Source of the DNA: Gemmobacter lanyuensis
Lineage (GTDB): Bacteria; Pseudomonadota; Alphaproteobacteria; Rhodobacterales; Rhodobacteraceae
Direction: 5' to 3'
Assembly: GCF_014652355.1 (NCBI RefSeq)
Contig: NZ_BMYQ01000001.1
Coordinates: 60,180-124,179, forward strand
Length of the DNA stretch: 64,000 nucleotides
Position numbers and translations under genes: made by a program. The notes beneath the pieces were generated by a model. That model saw only the letters and a list, made by a program, of their open reading frames with translations. It searched no databases and was not told the DNA's origin. Shown piece after piece: positions 22,344 to 31,204 of the stretch. Within the stretch, counting starts at the first letter, position 1; every line of letters begins with the position of its first letter.

Positions 22344-23904
22344 CCGGTTCCGCCGCCGCCCCGCGCGGCAGGCGCCAGACCTGCCCGGCGGTCAGGCGCT
22401 GCCAATCATCCGCCGCGCCGTCGGGCCAGATCATGCGGACCTCGGCCTCGGTCGCGGCACCAAGGCCGAAGTGCTGCGGGGCAAGCTGACCCGACCCGTG
22501 GCCGCCGCCCACCAGAATCTCGCGCCGCTGGGTCACGCCATTGGCGCGCACCTCGACCCAGCCATTCACGGCATGAAGGTTCGGCGCGGGCTGGCGCGGG
22601 TCCAGCGCGATCCAGTTGGCAGGTGCGGCTTCGGGCGCAAGGCCGGTGTTGCGCCAGATTTCGGTCGGACCATTGCGGTTCACCACCACCAGATCCAGCC
22701 AGCCATCGCCATTCAGATCAACCACTGCGCCGCCGCGCGCCTGCAGCATCGAGGCCACGCCCGCCGCCTCGCCCGCTTCATAAAAGGTGCCATCGGCACG
22801 TTGCAGCAGCAGGTTGTTCGGGTCTTGCTGGGCGAAATCCGGCATGGCCGAGACATTCCCCTTGGCGATGAACAGATCGGTGCGGCCGTCGTTGTTTACA
22901 TCTTCAAACTGCGGATGCCAGGCGGTCGAGGGGTGGATGTCGCCGCCCATATAGGGCCGTTGGGCATGGACGCCACGCGCGAAGGCCACGTCGTCATAGC
23001 GCGGCAGCAGCGGTGAATCGCCGGGGTTTTTCAGGGCCTGCAGCTTGTTGTCGGCCATCGAGGTCAGGAAATATTCCGGCAGGCCGTCCATGTTGAGGTC
23101 ATGGCTGGCAATGCCCATGCCCCAGATCCGCAGGCGCTGCCAGCCCTCGCCCTCGGTATAAAGCCGGGGTGGCTGGCCGGGGTCCAGATGCCAAAGCTGT
23201 TCCTGCCCGCCCTTGTAATATTCGCGGTCGTTCGACACCCGCAGGGCCGGGCGGCCGCTGCGGTTCCAATCGGTGAAGAGGATCGACAGCGCGCAGAATG
23301 AGGGGCTGAGTGCAATCGGCGCGCCGTAGCGCGTCCCCTCTGGCCGGTGCAGCCAGTTGTCGGTGCAGGACCCCCAGGGAAATGCCTCCTCGCCCGGATC
23401 AATGTAATTGCCGACGGCAAGGGTGGGCAGGCTCTGCCCTGCCTCCCATGTGGCGGCAAAGGCGGTGGACCAGGCCTGACCGCCGTCAAAGCCCCAGGCT
23501 TCATTCGCGCGTTCAAAGCGGCACGCGCCAAGGCCGCGCAGCAGCACGTTTTCGCCCTGCCGCATCACCGCGAGATCGGTCTGACCATCACTGTCGAAAT
23601 CCAGCGGCCAGGCGCCGGTGACGCCGGTCAGTTCGGCACCGCTGTCAATCTTGTGGAAGGCCAGCCCGTCGATGCTGTCATTGCGCCAGAGGGTTGCGGG
23701 TGCGGTGCCGCCGGCCAGAAACAGGTCGGGCTGCGCGTCGCCCGAACAGTCGAAGGCGGCCACCCCGCCACCCACCATATATTCCCATTCGCCGGTAAAG
23801 CTGTGCGTCAGGCCGCCCGTGTCCGGCACAAAAACCGGGACGGCCGGGTTTTCTGCCAGCGCCGGGGTTGCGGCGAGAAGGAGCGAAAGCGAAAGGCGCA
23901 TCAT
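22324..23904 (-). CDS. CRTAC1-type FG-GAP/VCBS repeat protein with ASPIC/UnbV-like C-terminus
   Basis: This 526-residue exported protein has a Sec signal peptide (MMRLSLSLLLAATPALA). It holds repeated beta-propeller calcium loops of the FG-GAP type such as FDCSGDAQPDLFLAGG, DFDSDGQTDLAVM, DVNNDGRTDLFIAKG and DLNGDGWLDLVVVN. The C-terminal part (WVEVRANGVTQRREILVGGG and VRMIWPDGAADDW) is ASPIC/UnbV-like. Its ATG overlaps the stop of the haloperoxidase gene (ATGA), so the two are translated together. Pairing of CRTAC1-like and haloperoxidase-like genes is a pattern I have seen in proteobacteria; the joint function is not established. Confidence 0.85.
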   Translation of the reverse strand: MMRLSLSLLLAATPALAENPAVPVFVPDTGGLTHSFTGEWEYMVGGGVAAFDCSGDAQPDLFLAGGTAPATLWRNDSIDGLAFHKIDSGAELTGVTGAWPLDFDSDGQTDLAVMRQGENVLLRGLGACRFERANEAWGFDGGQAWSTAFAATWEAGQSLPTLAVGNYIDPGEEAFPWGSCTDNWLHRPEGTRYGAPIALSPSFCALSILFTDWNRSGRPALRVSNDREYYKGGQEQLWHLDPGQPPRLYTEGEGWQRLRIWGMGIASHDLNMDGLPEYFLTSMADNKLQALKNPGDSPLLPRYDDVAFARGVHAQRPYMGGDIHPSTAWHPQFEDVNNDGRTDLFIAKGNVSAMPDFAQQDPNNLLLQRADGTFYEAGEAAGVASMLQARGGAVVDLNGDGWLDLVVVNRNGPTEIWRNTGLAPEAAPANWIALDPRQPAPNLHAVNGWVEVRANGVTQRREILVGGGHGSGQLAPQHFGLGAATEAEVRMIWPDGAADDWQRLTAGQVWRLPRGAAAEPATTPQE

Positions 23905-25226
23905 TGGAAGGTCACCAGACGGTTGACGGCGGCGCCGACGCAGGCGCCCTGTTCCAGCCCCCGTTCGATGGCCGACCGGAAATGGATGCCGCCGTAAAGG
24001 CGGGACACCGCGGCCTCATCAGCGGCGGCGGCAAAGCTGGAGAAGCTGCGGACGGGCAGGCCGTCATCCTCATGCGTGGCATCGTCAAAGGCAAAGTTTT
24101 CGCCAAAGATCGCGGTCAGCACCGCCGCCGCCGCGCCCGACTGGCTACTGTGGCCTGACGGATATTCCGGGAAGGGGGGCGTGATCAGAAGCGGCTCCCA
24201 ATCCTTGTCGATGACGCGGCGGATATAGGTGACGGGGCGCAGCAGATCATATTGGTATTTCGTCTGCCAGCAGGCGATGAAGGCATCCGAGATGGCGATG
24301 CCCAACCGCGCCAGCGCATCAGCCAGCCGGTCCACCGGAAGGGCATCACGGTCAGCGATTTCCAGCAGGATGGAAATCCAGTGCCCCGGCGGGGTGGGGG
24401 ACAGCATCGGATCATCCGACCAGAACCGCGCAATGATCTTCTGTTCCGGGGTCAGGTTGCGGACGGTTTCATAGACCTCGACCGCTTCGATGTGGAACGG
24501 TGAACCCGGCTCTTCGCTATAGGCGGGCGGGGCGGCCAGGCCGCAGGCATCGGCGCGCGCCATGGCCATGGGGCGGTTTGACGCCCAGGACGGCAGAAGC
24601 GGTGCCTGCTGTTGCACGATCTTGGAGGTGGGCACCCAATGGGCAGGCCCGTCTGTCAGGCTCCATTCCAGCGGGAACCCCATGTTCTCGATGGTTTCCC
24701 CGCCATCGTCGCGCGCCCAGGCAATGATATGCAGGGCCACGTCGCGCCCATGTTCCAGGCTGCGGGTCAGCGTATCCGGGGGCAGCCCTTCGCCCGCCAG
24801 TTCGGCCAGCCGCGTCTCCATCGCGCGCATGGCACGTTGCCCGGTGGGGCCGGTATTGCCGAAGTAATGCTTGATCGCCACGGTCAATGCCCCATGCAGG
24901 GCTGCGGCAGGATCGGCGCCTTCGGCCGTGTCCGGGGCAGGGGGCGGCGTCAGCGCCGTGACCTGCCCTGCGAGGCTTTTGCGTGCCGCAGGGGCAAGGC
25001 CCGCCAGCACCTCCCAGGCCGTCAGGCCGAGGCAGGCAAAGGCCCGTGCCGCCACCGGGGGCGAATAGGTCGCGGTATGGCGCACCAGTTCCAGCACCAG
25101 CCGATACCAGGTTTGCAGCACCTGCCCGGCCACGGCATCCCGCGGATGGGCGGGTGCCGCAAGGGTGGGAAGGGGGGCAAGCGCCGAAAGCAGCAGGCCG
25201 GTCACATGGCGGCGGGTCAAGAACAT
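23901..25226 (-). CDS. Vanadium-dependent haloperoxidase / PAP2-fold protein
   Basis: This 441-residue exported protein has an N-terminus MFLTRRHVTGLLLSALAPLP that resembles a Tat-type signal. The vanadate/phosphate site is visible in three blocks: KYQYDLLRP (Lys and Arg), EYPSGHSSQSG (Ser-Gly-His), and YGGIHFRSAIERG (His and Arg). Haloperoxidases of this fold oxidise halides with peroxide, while related acid phosphatases use the same residues, so activity is not certain. It is the first gene of a two-gene operon, with a strong hairpin around its ribosome site. Confidence 0.86.
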   Translation of the reverse strand: MFLTRRHVTGLLLSALAPLPTLAAPAHPRDAVAGQVLQTWYRLVLELVRHTATYSPPVAARAFACLGLTAWEVLAGLAPAARKSLAGQVTALTPPPAPDTAEGADPAAALHGALTVAIKHYFGNTGPTGQRAMRAMETRLAELAGEGLPPDTLTRSLEHGRDVALHIIAWARDDGGETIENMGFPLEWSLTDGPAHWVPTSKIVQQQAPLLPSWASNRPMAMARADACGLAAPPAYSEEPGSPFHIEAVEVYETVRNLTPEQKIIARFWSDDPMLSPTPPGHWISILLEIADRDALPVDRLADALARLGIAISDAFIACWQTKYQYDLLRPVTYIRRVIDKDWEPLLITPPFPEYPSGHSSQSGAAAAVLTAIFGENFAFDDATHEDDGLPVRSFSSFAAAADEAAVSRLYGGIHFRSAIERGLEQGACVGAAVNRLVTFQ

Positions 25227-25232
25227 GAAGGC

Positions 25233-25270
25233 TCCTCGGTGGCGCCCGTCAGGGGGCGCGGGACCGAGGA
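25233..25270 (-). promoter_or_regulatory. Leader hairpin covering the haloperoxidase ribosome-binding site
   Basis: In the leftward transcript, TCCTCGGT (25270-25263) pairs exactly with ACCGAGGA (25240-25233). Inside it, GCGCCC pairs with GGGCGC around a six-base loop. The GAGG of the ribosome site is inside the 3' arm, about seven bases from ATG 25226, so folding would block initiation. No T run follows, which argues against a terminator. Confidence 0.55.
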
Positions 25271-25358
25271 TTGCCCGCTTTGTCCCCTTGCGTCAAAGGG
25301 GTTTGTGCAGATCGGCGGCGCAAATTGTTTGCGCTATCAGCGCCGCGCCGCCGCAGGA

Positions 25359-27854
25359 TCAGACAAAGGCCAGATCGTCGCGCAGCGCGGCGAGCGTCAT
25401 GTCCTCGACCACCAGCCGGTCCCCTTGACCGAAGTCGAAAACCACCTGCGTCCCAAGCTGCACAGCCCGCGCCATGGCCTGCGTGACCGTCGAGACGCCA
25501 AGACCCAGCAGACGCAGGGTATCGACGTCATCGGCAAAGCCCCGGATCGTGTCGGCATCGCCACCGCGGCGGAAGATCAGCTGATCCTGCCCGAGGCCCC
25601 CGTCCAGAATGTCGGTCCCTGCCTGGCCATCCAGCACATCATTCCCCGCTTCGCCCATCAGCCTGTCAGCGCCGGTTCCGCCAAAAAGGCGGTCATGGCC
25701 CGCCCCGCCCCAGATCGTGTCATTCCCCCCAAGGCCGGACAGGGCATCGGACCCGCCCATGCCCAGCATGACATTGGCCAGGCCGTTGCCGATCAGGCTG
25801 TTATTCGCCGCCGATCCGGTAAACCGCAGCGCATTCGACCCGAGCGTGAGGGTGAAATTTCCGTCATCGGCGCCGTTTCCTTCAACTTCGAGGAAATAGG
25901 CCCCGGTGCGGGTGGGGGTGAAGCGGATGGTCGCATTGGTCGCGTCATAGCCATAGGATACCGACATCTGCGCGCCATCGTCATCCAGCAGGCGCAGGAT
26001 GCGGTTCGACAGGTCCGAAGCGGTGCCGCCCCGTGCCAGCGACAGGGTATAGTCTCGCCCGGCCACCAGATTGACGCGGAGCCAGTCGCTGTCCTCGGCC
26101 ACGTCGATGCGACCGCTGATCCGTTCGCCTTCCAGCACCGCGCCCGTGGTCAGTCTGTCATTGCGAAGCGTGTCGGTCGCGATCGAGCGAACAACATAGG
26201 CCCCGGTGTCATCGTCATCAATATTGCCGGCCTGCAGGAAATAAAGCCCCCCGGTTTGTGCGGTCCAGTTCAGGGTGACGTTCGGGGCAGAGCTGTTTGC
26301 GCCATATTCGAGGAGCGCGCCATCTGCGTCGCGCAGATAGAGATCGGGGTCAGGATGGGCAGCATCGCCGCGGCCGGCAATGGTAAAGCCATAGGTCAGA
26401 CCCGCCCGCAGCGACAGGCGAAACCAGTCGGTATCATAAGGGGCATTGATCGACGACATCGCATTGCCATTCGCGGCAAGGCTGGCGGTCGAGCTGGCAT
26501 TCCCGGCGATGGTGTCGGACATCATCGCCTGAATACGATAGCTGCCTTCAGCTTCGTCATCGGCATTGTAGTCGTCCACCACCACGTAATAGGTGCCGCC
26601 CTGTGCGGGAAGGAGCGTGGCCACGCCGCCCACATAAGACGTGTCCATCACGGCGCCGCTGCTGTTCACGATCCGGATACGCCCATCATCGACCGATGTG
26701 GCCGATCCGTCGCCCGTCAGGCCGAAGCCATAGGTCATGCCCGCTGTCAGCGAGACGCGAAACCAATCGGTGTCGTTCGACTGTGCGAGGCTTGCCGCGC
26801 GCGATCCGCTGGCCGCAAGAACGGCGCCTGTGGCGGCACTGTTGGCCACATCATCCGTCATCCGTGCGTCGATCGTGTAACGGCCCTCGGCGGCATCTTC
26901 GGCATAGCTGTCGCTGACGACGACATAATAGGTCCCGGCCTGCGCCGTGGACCAGTTGATACGACCCCCGTCACGGTCATAGGTCAGGCGTGCGCCCGAG
27001 GCATCATAAAGCGCGATCTCCATGTCGGCGCCCGACCCTGCGGCGGCGGTCAGGCCAAAGTCATAGCTGCGATCGGCTGCAAGCGTCACGCGGAACCAGT
27101 CGCGGTCGTTCGACTGGCCCAGCATCGCGGTGCGCGTGCCGGTCTGCAGGCTGGCGGTGGTGGCGTCGCTATTGGCAAAATCGTCGTTCATGAGGGCATT
27201 GATCGTATATTGCCCTTCGGACGCGTCTTCGCTGTAGGTGTCGCGCACGACCAGATAGAAGGTTCCGGCGGTTTCAGGGGTCCAGTCGATCACGTCGCCG
27301 TCGACGTCATAGGTCAGCCGCTCGCCCAAGCTGTCATAAAGCGCGATTTCCATATCGGCAGAAGGTCCGGCTGCAGCCTGCAGGGCAAAGGCATAGGTGC
27401 GATCTGCAGCCAGGGTCAGGCGGAACCAGTCGCTGTCATTCGACTGGCCCAGCGTGCGGGTGATCGACCCGGTCGCCGTGATGGCTGCGGTGGTCGACAT
27501 GCCGCTTGTCACATCGTCGTTCACACGCGCGCTGATGGCATAGCCGCCCTCGGCAATGGCGCTGTTGTAGCTGTCTGCGACCGAAACGAAATAGGTGCCA
27601 GTTTCGGTCGCGGTCCAGGATACAAGATCGCCGTCCTGATCGTAATCCAGCGACTGCCCAAAGGAATCGCGGATGTCGATCTGCATGAAAACCGGCTCGG
27701 CCATCAAGGCGGACAGGCGGAAATCATAGGTGTATCCGGCGGTCAGCGTGATGCGGTACCAATCCTGATCACCGCCGATTTCGAGGTCACCGAAGGTGGT
27801 TCCCGATGGGGCCAGCGTGGCGAGGCTGCCAATTCCGCTTGCGATATCGGCCAT
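25359..27854 (-). CDS. Secreted protein with six PPC-like repeats and C-terminal RTX calcium repeats
   Basis: This 831-residue protein starts MADIASG (ATG 27854) and has no Sec signal. Six tandem domains of about 110-120 residues each carry a DxDWxRxxL motif (for example DQDWYRITL, DSDWFRLTL, DRDWFRVTL, DTDWFRVSL) and a YYVVV-type strand, matching bacterial pre-peptidase C-terminal (PPC) beta-sandwich modules. The C-terminus has glycine-aspartate RTX nonapeptides (GGNDTIWGGAGHDRLFGG and others), followed by a final beta-rich segment. RTX proteins leave by type I secretion without cleavage; no type I exporter gene is in the window. No catalytic domain is recognised, so it is probably an adhesive or surface protein. 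Confidence 0.85.
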   Translation of the reverse strand: MADIASGIGSLATLAPSGTTFGDLEIGGDQDWYRITLTAGYTYDFRLSALMAEPVFMQIDIRDSFGQSLDYDQDGDLVSWTATETGTYFVSVADSYNSAIAEGGYAISARVNDDVTSGMSTTAAITATGSITRTLGQSNDSDWFRLTLAADRTYAFALQAAAGPSADMEIALYDSLGERLTYDVDGDVIDWTPETAGTFYLVVRDTYSEDASEGQYTINALMNDDFANSDATTASLQTGTRTAMLGQSNDRDWFRVTLAADRSYDFGLTAAAGSGADMEIALYDASGARLTYDRDGGRINWSTAQAGTYYVVVSDSYAEDAAEGRYTIDARMTDDVANSAATGAVLAASGSRAASLAQSNDTDWFRVSLTAGMTYGFGLTGDGSATSVDDGRIRIVNSSGAVMDTSYVGGVATLLPAQGGTYYVVVDDYNADDEAEGSYRIQAMMSDTIAGNASSTASLAANGNAMSSINAPYDTDWFRLSLRAGLTYGFTIAGRGDAAHPDPDLYLRDADGALLEYGANSSAPNVTLNWTAQTGGLYFLQAGNIDDDDTGAYVVRSIATDTLRNDRLTTGAVLEGERISGRIDVAEDSDWLRVNLVAGRDYTLSLARGGTASDLSNRILRLLDDDGAQMSVSYGYDATNATIRFTPTRTGAYFLEVEGNGADDGNFTLTLGSNALRFTGSAANNSLIGNGLANVMLGMGGSDALSGLGGNDTIWGGAGHDRLFGGTGADRLMGEAGNDVLDGQAGTDILDGGLGQDQLIFRRGGDADTIRGFADDVDTLRLLGLGVSTVTQAMARAVQLGTQVVFDFGQGDRLVVEDMTLAALRDDLAFV

Positions 27855-27948
27855 GAAAGACTCTCCCTTTTGCACTCATGAATGAATGCGGGATCGCCTA
27901 TAGGTTTTGTCGCGCCAAGAAAAGTGGATCCTTGCGCCGCCTGCGGGA

Positions 27949-28317
27949 TCAACCGTCAGAGCCGGGGCTTTTGCAGAACATCTCATAGACCATGCCGATC
28001 GCGGTGGCGACCTTGGGGTCCTGGATGGAGTAATACATGGCCTTTCCGTCGCGCCGGCAGCTGACCAGACCCTCCAGCCGCAGCCGGGCCAGCTGCTGGC
28101 TGATCGCGGCTTGGCGGGACGACAGCAGATGCTCCAGCTCGGTCACCGATTTCTCGCCCGATTGCAGATGGCACAGGATCATCAGCCGCCCCTCATGCGC
28201 CAAAGCCTTGAGAAAGGCCGCTGCGGCCGTGGCCTGGGCGGTCATCTCATCGGTTGGCAGCGCGCCGCAGGCTTCGGTGGCTAGGGTGACGGTTTCGAGG
28301 GTCATGGGGCTATCCAT
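27949..28317 (-). CDS. sqrR: ArsR-family persulfide-sensing repressor, SqrR/BigR/YgaV-like
   Basis: This 122-residue winged-helix repressor reads FLKALAHEGRLMILCHL, then the recognition helix SRQAAISQQLARLRLEGLV and wing RRDGKAMYYSI. Cysteines lie at 17, 49, 87 and 115. The 17/49/115 spacing equals that recalled for Cys9, Cys41 and Cys107 of R. capsulatus SqrR, where the last two form a tetrasulfide link. Start ATG 28317 is a choice between two close ATGs (also 28305). It is separated by 14 kb from the sulfur operon at 11.3-13.5 kb, which carries a matching candidate operator. Confidence 0.78.
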   Translation of the reverse strand: MDSPMTLETVTLATEACGALPTDEMTAQATAAAAFLKALAHEGRLMILCHLQSGEKSVTELEHLLSSRQAAISQQLARLRLEGLVSCRRDGKAMYYSIQDPKVATAIGMVYEMFCKSPGSDG

Positions 28318-28371
28318 GGTTTTATCTGCATGACAAGATATGACAGAGGCGGCCAAATTCCAATGCGGGCC

Positions 28372-28872
28372 TCATGTCGCAGGCTCAAATCCGCCATAGA
28401 CGCCCTGGCTGAACACAAGGGGCGCGCCGCTGGTCTGGGCAAAGCGCAGGACGCGCCCCACCACGATCAGATGATCGCCCCCGTCATGTGTGGCATGCTG
28501 TTCACATTCGAACCGCGCCAAGGCATCGGGGATCAGCGGCACGCCTTCCGGGTTCACCGCAGCGTCGAGCCCGTCAAACCCCGCGCCCCCGCGCGCAAAG
28601 CGCCCGATCAGCGGCATCTGATCGCGGCCAAGGATATGGATTGCATAGTGTTTTGCGGCCGCAAAGGTCGCAAAGCGCGACGAGGACCGCGCGGGCGACC
28701 ACAGCACCAGCGCCGGGTCGAGAGAGACCGAGGCAAAGCTGTTGGCGGTAAAGCCCATCGGGCCTTCGGGGCCGGTGGTGGTGACGATGGTGACGCCGGT
28801 GGCAAACCGCCCCAGCGCGTCGCGCAGGGCGCGCAAGTGCTGCGGGTCCGGGGTCATCACGATATCTTTCAT
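28372..28872 (-). CDS. Flavin reductase-like domain protein
   Basis: This 166-residue FMN-binding split-barrel protein of the flavin reductase family starts with ALRDALGRFATGVTIVTT and has MGFTANSFASVSLDPALVLW, the usual flavin-binding stretch. Members reduce FMN or FAD with NAD(P)H to feed two-component monooxygenases. No partner monooxygenase is adjacent (a luciferase-like gene lies at 53.8 kb). It is divergent from the CorA-like gene. Confidence 0.85.
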   Translation of the reverse strand: MKDIVMTPDPQHLRALRDALGRFATGVTIVTTTGPEGPMGFTANSFASVSLDPALVLWSPARSSSRFATFAAAKHYAIHILGRDQMPLIGRFARGGAGFDGLDAAVNPEGVPLIPDALARFECEQHATHDGGDHLIVVGRVLRFAQTSGAPLVFSQGVYGGFEPAT

Positions 28873-29029
28873 CTTCGGGGTCTTTCTGCTGCGCGCCTTG
28901 GCCGTTCATGCGATATAGCGCCGCCATGAGCAAGATCGAGCCATCCGTCCGATGCTTTGTGGGGGCAGGGCTTTCCGGGGGCAGGGCGGCCCGCTATCCA
29001 AGGTCCGTCACAGGGTGCGGAGGTGCGGA

Positions 29030-29971
29030 ATGCTGGTGGCCTATCGGGCGGAAAACGGGCGGATGCTGCCGGGGGCAGATCCGGCGCAGGCGATCTGGAT
29101 CGATCTGGCCAGCCCGGATGCCGCTGAAACCGCCACCGTGGCCGCCCTGGGGGTCGAGGTTCCAAGCCTTGCCGACATGGAAGAGATCGAGGTTTCGAAC
29201 CGCCTTTATCATGAGGATGACGCCCATTACATGACCGTGGTGATGAGCGGCCAGACCCCCGCGGGGGCGCGCATCTCGGGTCCGGTGACGTTCATCCTGC
29301 GGCCCGAGCGGCTGGTGACGGTGCGCCATCACGCGCCGCGCCCTTTTGAAACCTATGCCCCCCGTGCGGGCAAAAGCGGGGCGGGCTGCGGCAGCCCGGC
29401 TGCGGTGTTCCTGGGGCTTATCGAGGAAATCATCGGGCGGCAGGCAGACCATTTGGAAGAGGCGGGCCGCGCATTGGATACCGTATCTTCGACGATCTAT
29501 GCCGCCGACCCTGCCCGCCGCGGGCAGGACCGGCTGCAGATCAGCCTGCAACGCATTGGCCGCGAAGGGGAAATGCTGTCGCGCGTGCGGCTTTCGCTTC
29601 TGACGCTGACCCGCGCCGTGGTGTTCTTTCAACACCTGCCCGCCGCGCGTGGCATGGCCGATCTGGCGGCGGGCCTGTTGCAGGATCTGCAGGCGCTTGA
29701 GGTGCATGCCGATTATCTGGGCTCGCGCGTGGCCTTGGCCTCGGACACCACGTTGGGGATGATCGATCTCGCGCAGAATGATACGGTTCGCATCGTCTCG
29801 GTCCTTTCGGCGCTGTTCCTGCCGCCCACGCTGATTGCAAGCATCTACGGGATGAACTTTGCCCATATGCCGGAACTCGCGCAAAGCTGGGGCTATCCGG
29901 CGGCGCTGGTTGTCATGGTTGCCTCGGCGGTGATCACCTGGGCCTATTTCAAATGGAGACGCTGGCTATGA
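29030..29971 (+). CDS. CorA-family divalent cation transporter (ZntB-like)
   Basis: This 313-residue inner-membrane protein has a large cytoplasmic N-terminal domain, a long helical stalk, and two C-terminal helices. The first helix ends in the pore signature YGMNF, followed by the loop AHMPELAQSWGYP. Start ATG 29030 follows GGAGG at seven bases; upstream in-frame starts lack a ribosome site. CorA proteins carry magnesium or cobalt and ZntB carries zinc; the sequence does not decide. Its stop overlaps the phnM start by four bases. Confidence 0.88.
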   Translation: MLVAYRAENGRMLPGADPAQAIWIDLASPDAAETATVAALGVEVPSLADMEEIEVSNRLYHEDDAHYMTVVMSGQTPAGARISGPVTFILRPERLVTVRHHAPRPFETYAPRAGKSGAGCGSPAAVFLGLIEEIIGRQADHLEEAGRALDTVSSTIYAADPARRGQDRLQISLQRIGREGEMLSRVRLSLLTLTRAVVFFQHLPAARGMADLAAGLLQDLQALEVHADYLGSRVALASDTTLGMIDLAQNDTVRIVSVLSALFLPPTLIASIYGMNFAHMPELAQSWGYPAALVVMVASAVITWAYFKWRRWL

Positions 29972-31101
29972 TCCTTGCCAATGCCGATCTGGTGTTGCCC
30001 GATCGGGTCATGCGCGGTGCCTTGCACCTTGAAGGTGGCCGGATCGTCGCGCTGACTGAGGGGGCCGGGGTGCCCGCGGGCGCCGAGGATTGCGGCGGCG
30101 ATCTGGTGATGCCGGGCCTGATCGAGCTGCATACGGACAATCTGGAACGCCATATTGAGCCGCGCCCCAAGGTGAAATGGCCCCATCCTCCCGCCATTCT
30201 TGCCCATGACGCAGAACTTGCGGGCTGCGGCATCACCACGGTCTTTGATGCGCTGCGGGTGGGATCGCTGCCCAGCCGGACCAAGGGCAATTACGCCGAA
30301 TATGCCCGCGGGCTGGCGGATGAGATCCTCGATCTGCGTGCGGCGGGGGTGCTGAAGATCAGCCATTTCCTGCATCTGCGGGCCGAGCTTTGCTCCGAAA
30401 CGCTCGAGGCCGAGCTTGCGCGCTTTGCCCCGCAGGATGGCGTCGGCATCATCAGCCTGATGGACCACACGCCGGGGCAGCGCCAGTTCCGCGATCTGGA
30501 TCAGCTGCGGACCTATCTTTTCGGCAAGTACGGCTTCACCGAGGCCGAATTTGCCGCCCATATTGCCGACCGTCAGGTGATTTCCGCCCGGCTTGGCGCG
30601 GCGCATGAACGGGCGGCGGTGGCCACGGCGCAGCGGCTTGGCGCGCGGCTGGCCAGCCATGATGACACCACCGCCGCCGATGTTGCCCGGTCCGCGCAGC
30701 ACGGCACCAGCTTTGCCGAATTCCCCACCACGCTTGAGGCGGCGGCGGCCTGCCGCGCTGCGGGCATTGCGGTGATGATGGGGGCGCCGAACCTGATCCG
30801 CGGTGGATCGCATTCTGGCAATGTCTCGGCCGAGGTGTTGGCACAGGCGGGTCTGCTGGACATCTTGTCCTCGGATTATGTTCCGGCGGCGCTGCTGGGG
30901 GCGGCCTTCCGGCTGGCCGATCTTTGGGGCGATCTGCCGCGCGGGTTGGCCACGGTGACGGCGGCGCCCGCGGATGCGGCGGGGCTGGCAGATCGCGGGC
31001 GGCTGGCGGTGGGGCTGCGGGCCGATGTGATCCGCCTTGCCCGCCACCATGGCCATCCGCTGCTGCGCGGGGTTTGGGTCGCGGGCGCGCGGGTGGCCTG
31101 A
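29968..31101 (+). CDS. phnM: PhnM-type amidohydrolase (ribose 1-methylphosphonate 5-triphosphate diphosphohydrolase family)
   Basis: This 377-residue amidohydrolase-superfamily protein has a metal site HTDNLERH near residue 54 and conserved PhnM blocks KVKWPHPPAI, GITTVFDALRVGS, LMDHTPGQRQ, RLASHDDTT and LSSDYVPAALL. PhnM removes pyrophosphate during C-P lyase breakdown of phosphonates. It starts at ATG 29968 inside the CorA stop (ATGA) behind GGAG. No phnGHIJKL genes are present, so either they lie elsewhere or this copy has another substrate. Confidence 0.87.
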   Translation: MILANADLVLPDRVMRGALHLEGGRIVALTEGAGVPAGAEDCGGDLVMPGLIELHTDNLERHIEPRPKVKWPHPPAILAHDAELAGCGITTVFDALRVGSLPSRTKGNYAEYARGLADEILDLRAAGVLKISHFLHLRAELCSETLEAELARFAPQDGVGIISLMDHTPGQRQFRDLDQLRTYLFGKYGFTEAEFAAHIADRQVISARLGAAHERAAVATAQRLGARLASHDDTTAADVARSAQHGTSFAEFPTTLEAAAACRAAGIAVMMGAPNLIRGGSHSGNVSAEVLAQAGLLDILSSDYVPAALLGAAFRLADLWGDLPRGLATVTAAPADAAGLADRGRLAVGLRADVIRLARHHGHPLLRGVWVAGARVA

Positions 31102-31204
31102 AACGGGCAGCCAAAGCGACATTTCGCGTCGCCGTCCGCCAATCTGCGGGCGGGGACGCGCGCTAGGCTGGGGCCTGATGATGGATTGCAACCAAGGGAT
31201 TGTC

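Noticed and set aside
24612-27881. A 1089-codon rightward open frame opposite the PPC/RTX gene
   Set aside because: It is a GC-bias shadow of the repetitive gene on the other strand, with His/Gly/Arg-rich translation, no domain and no ribosome site.
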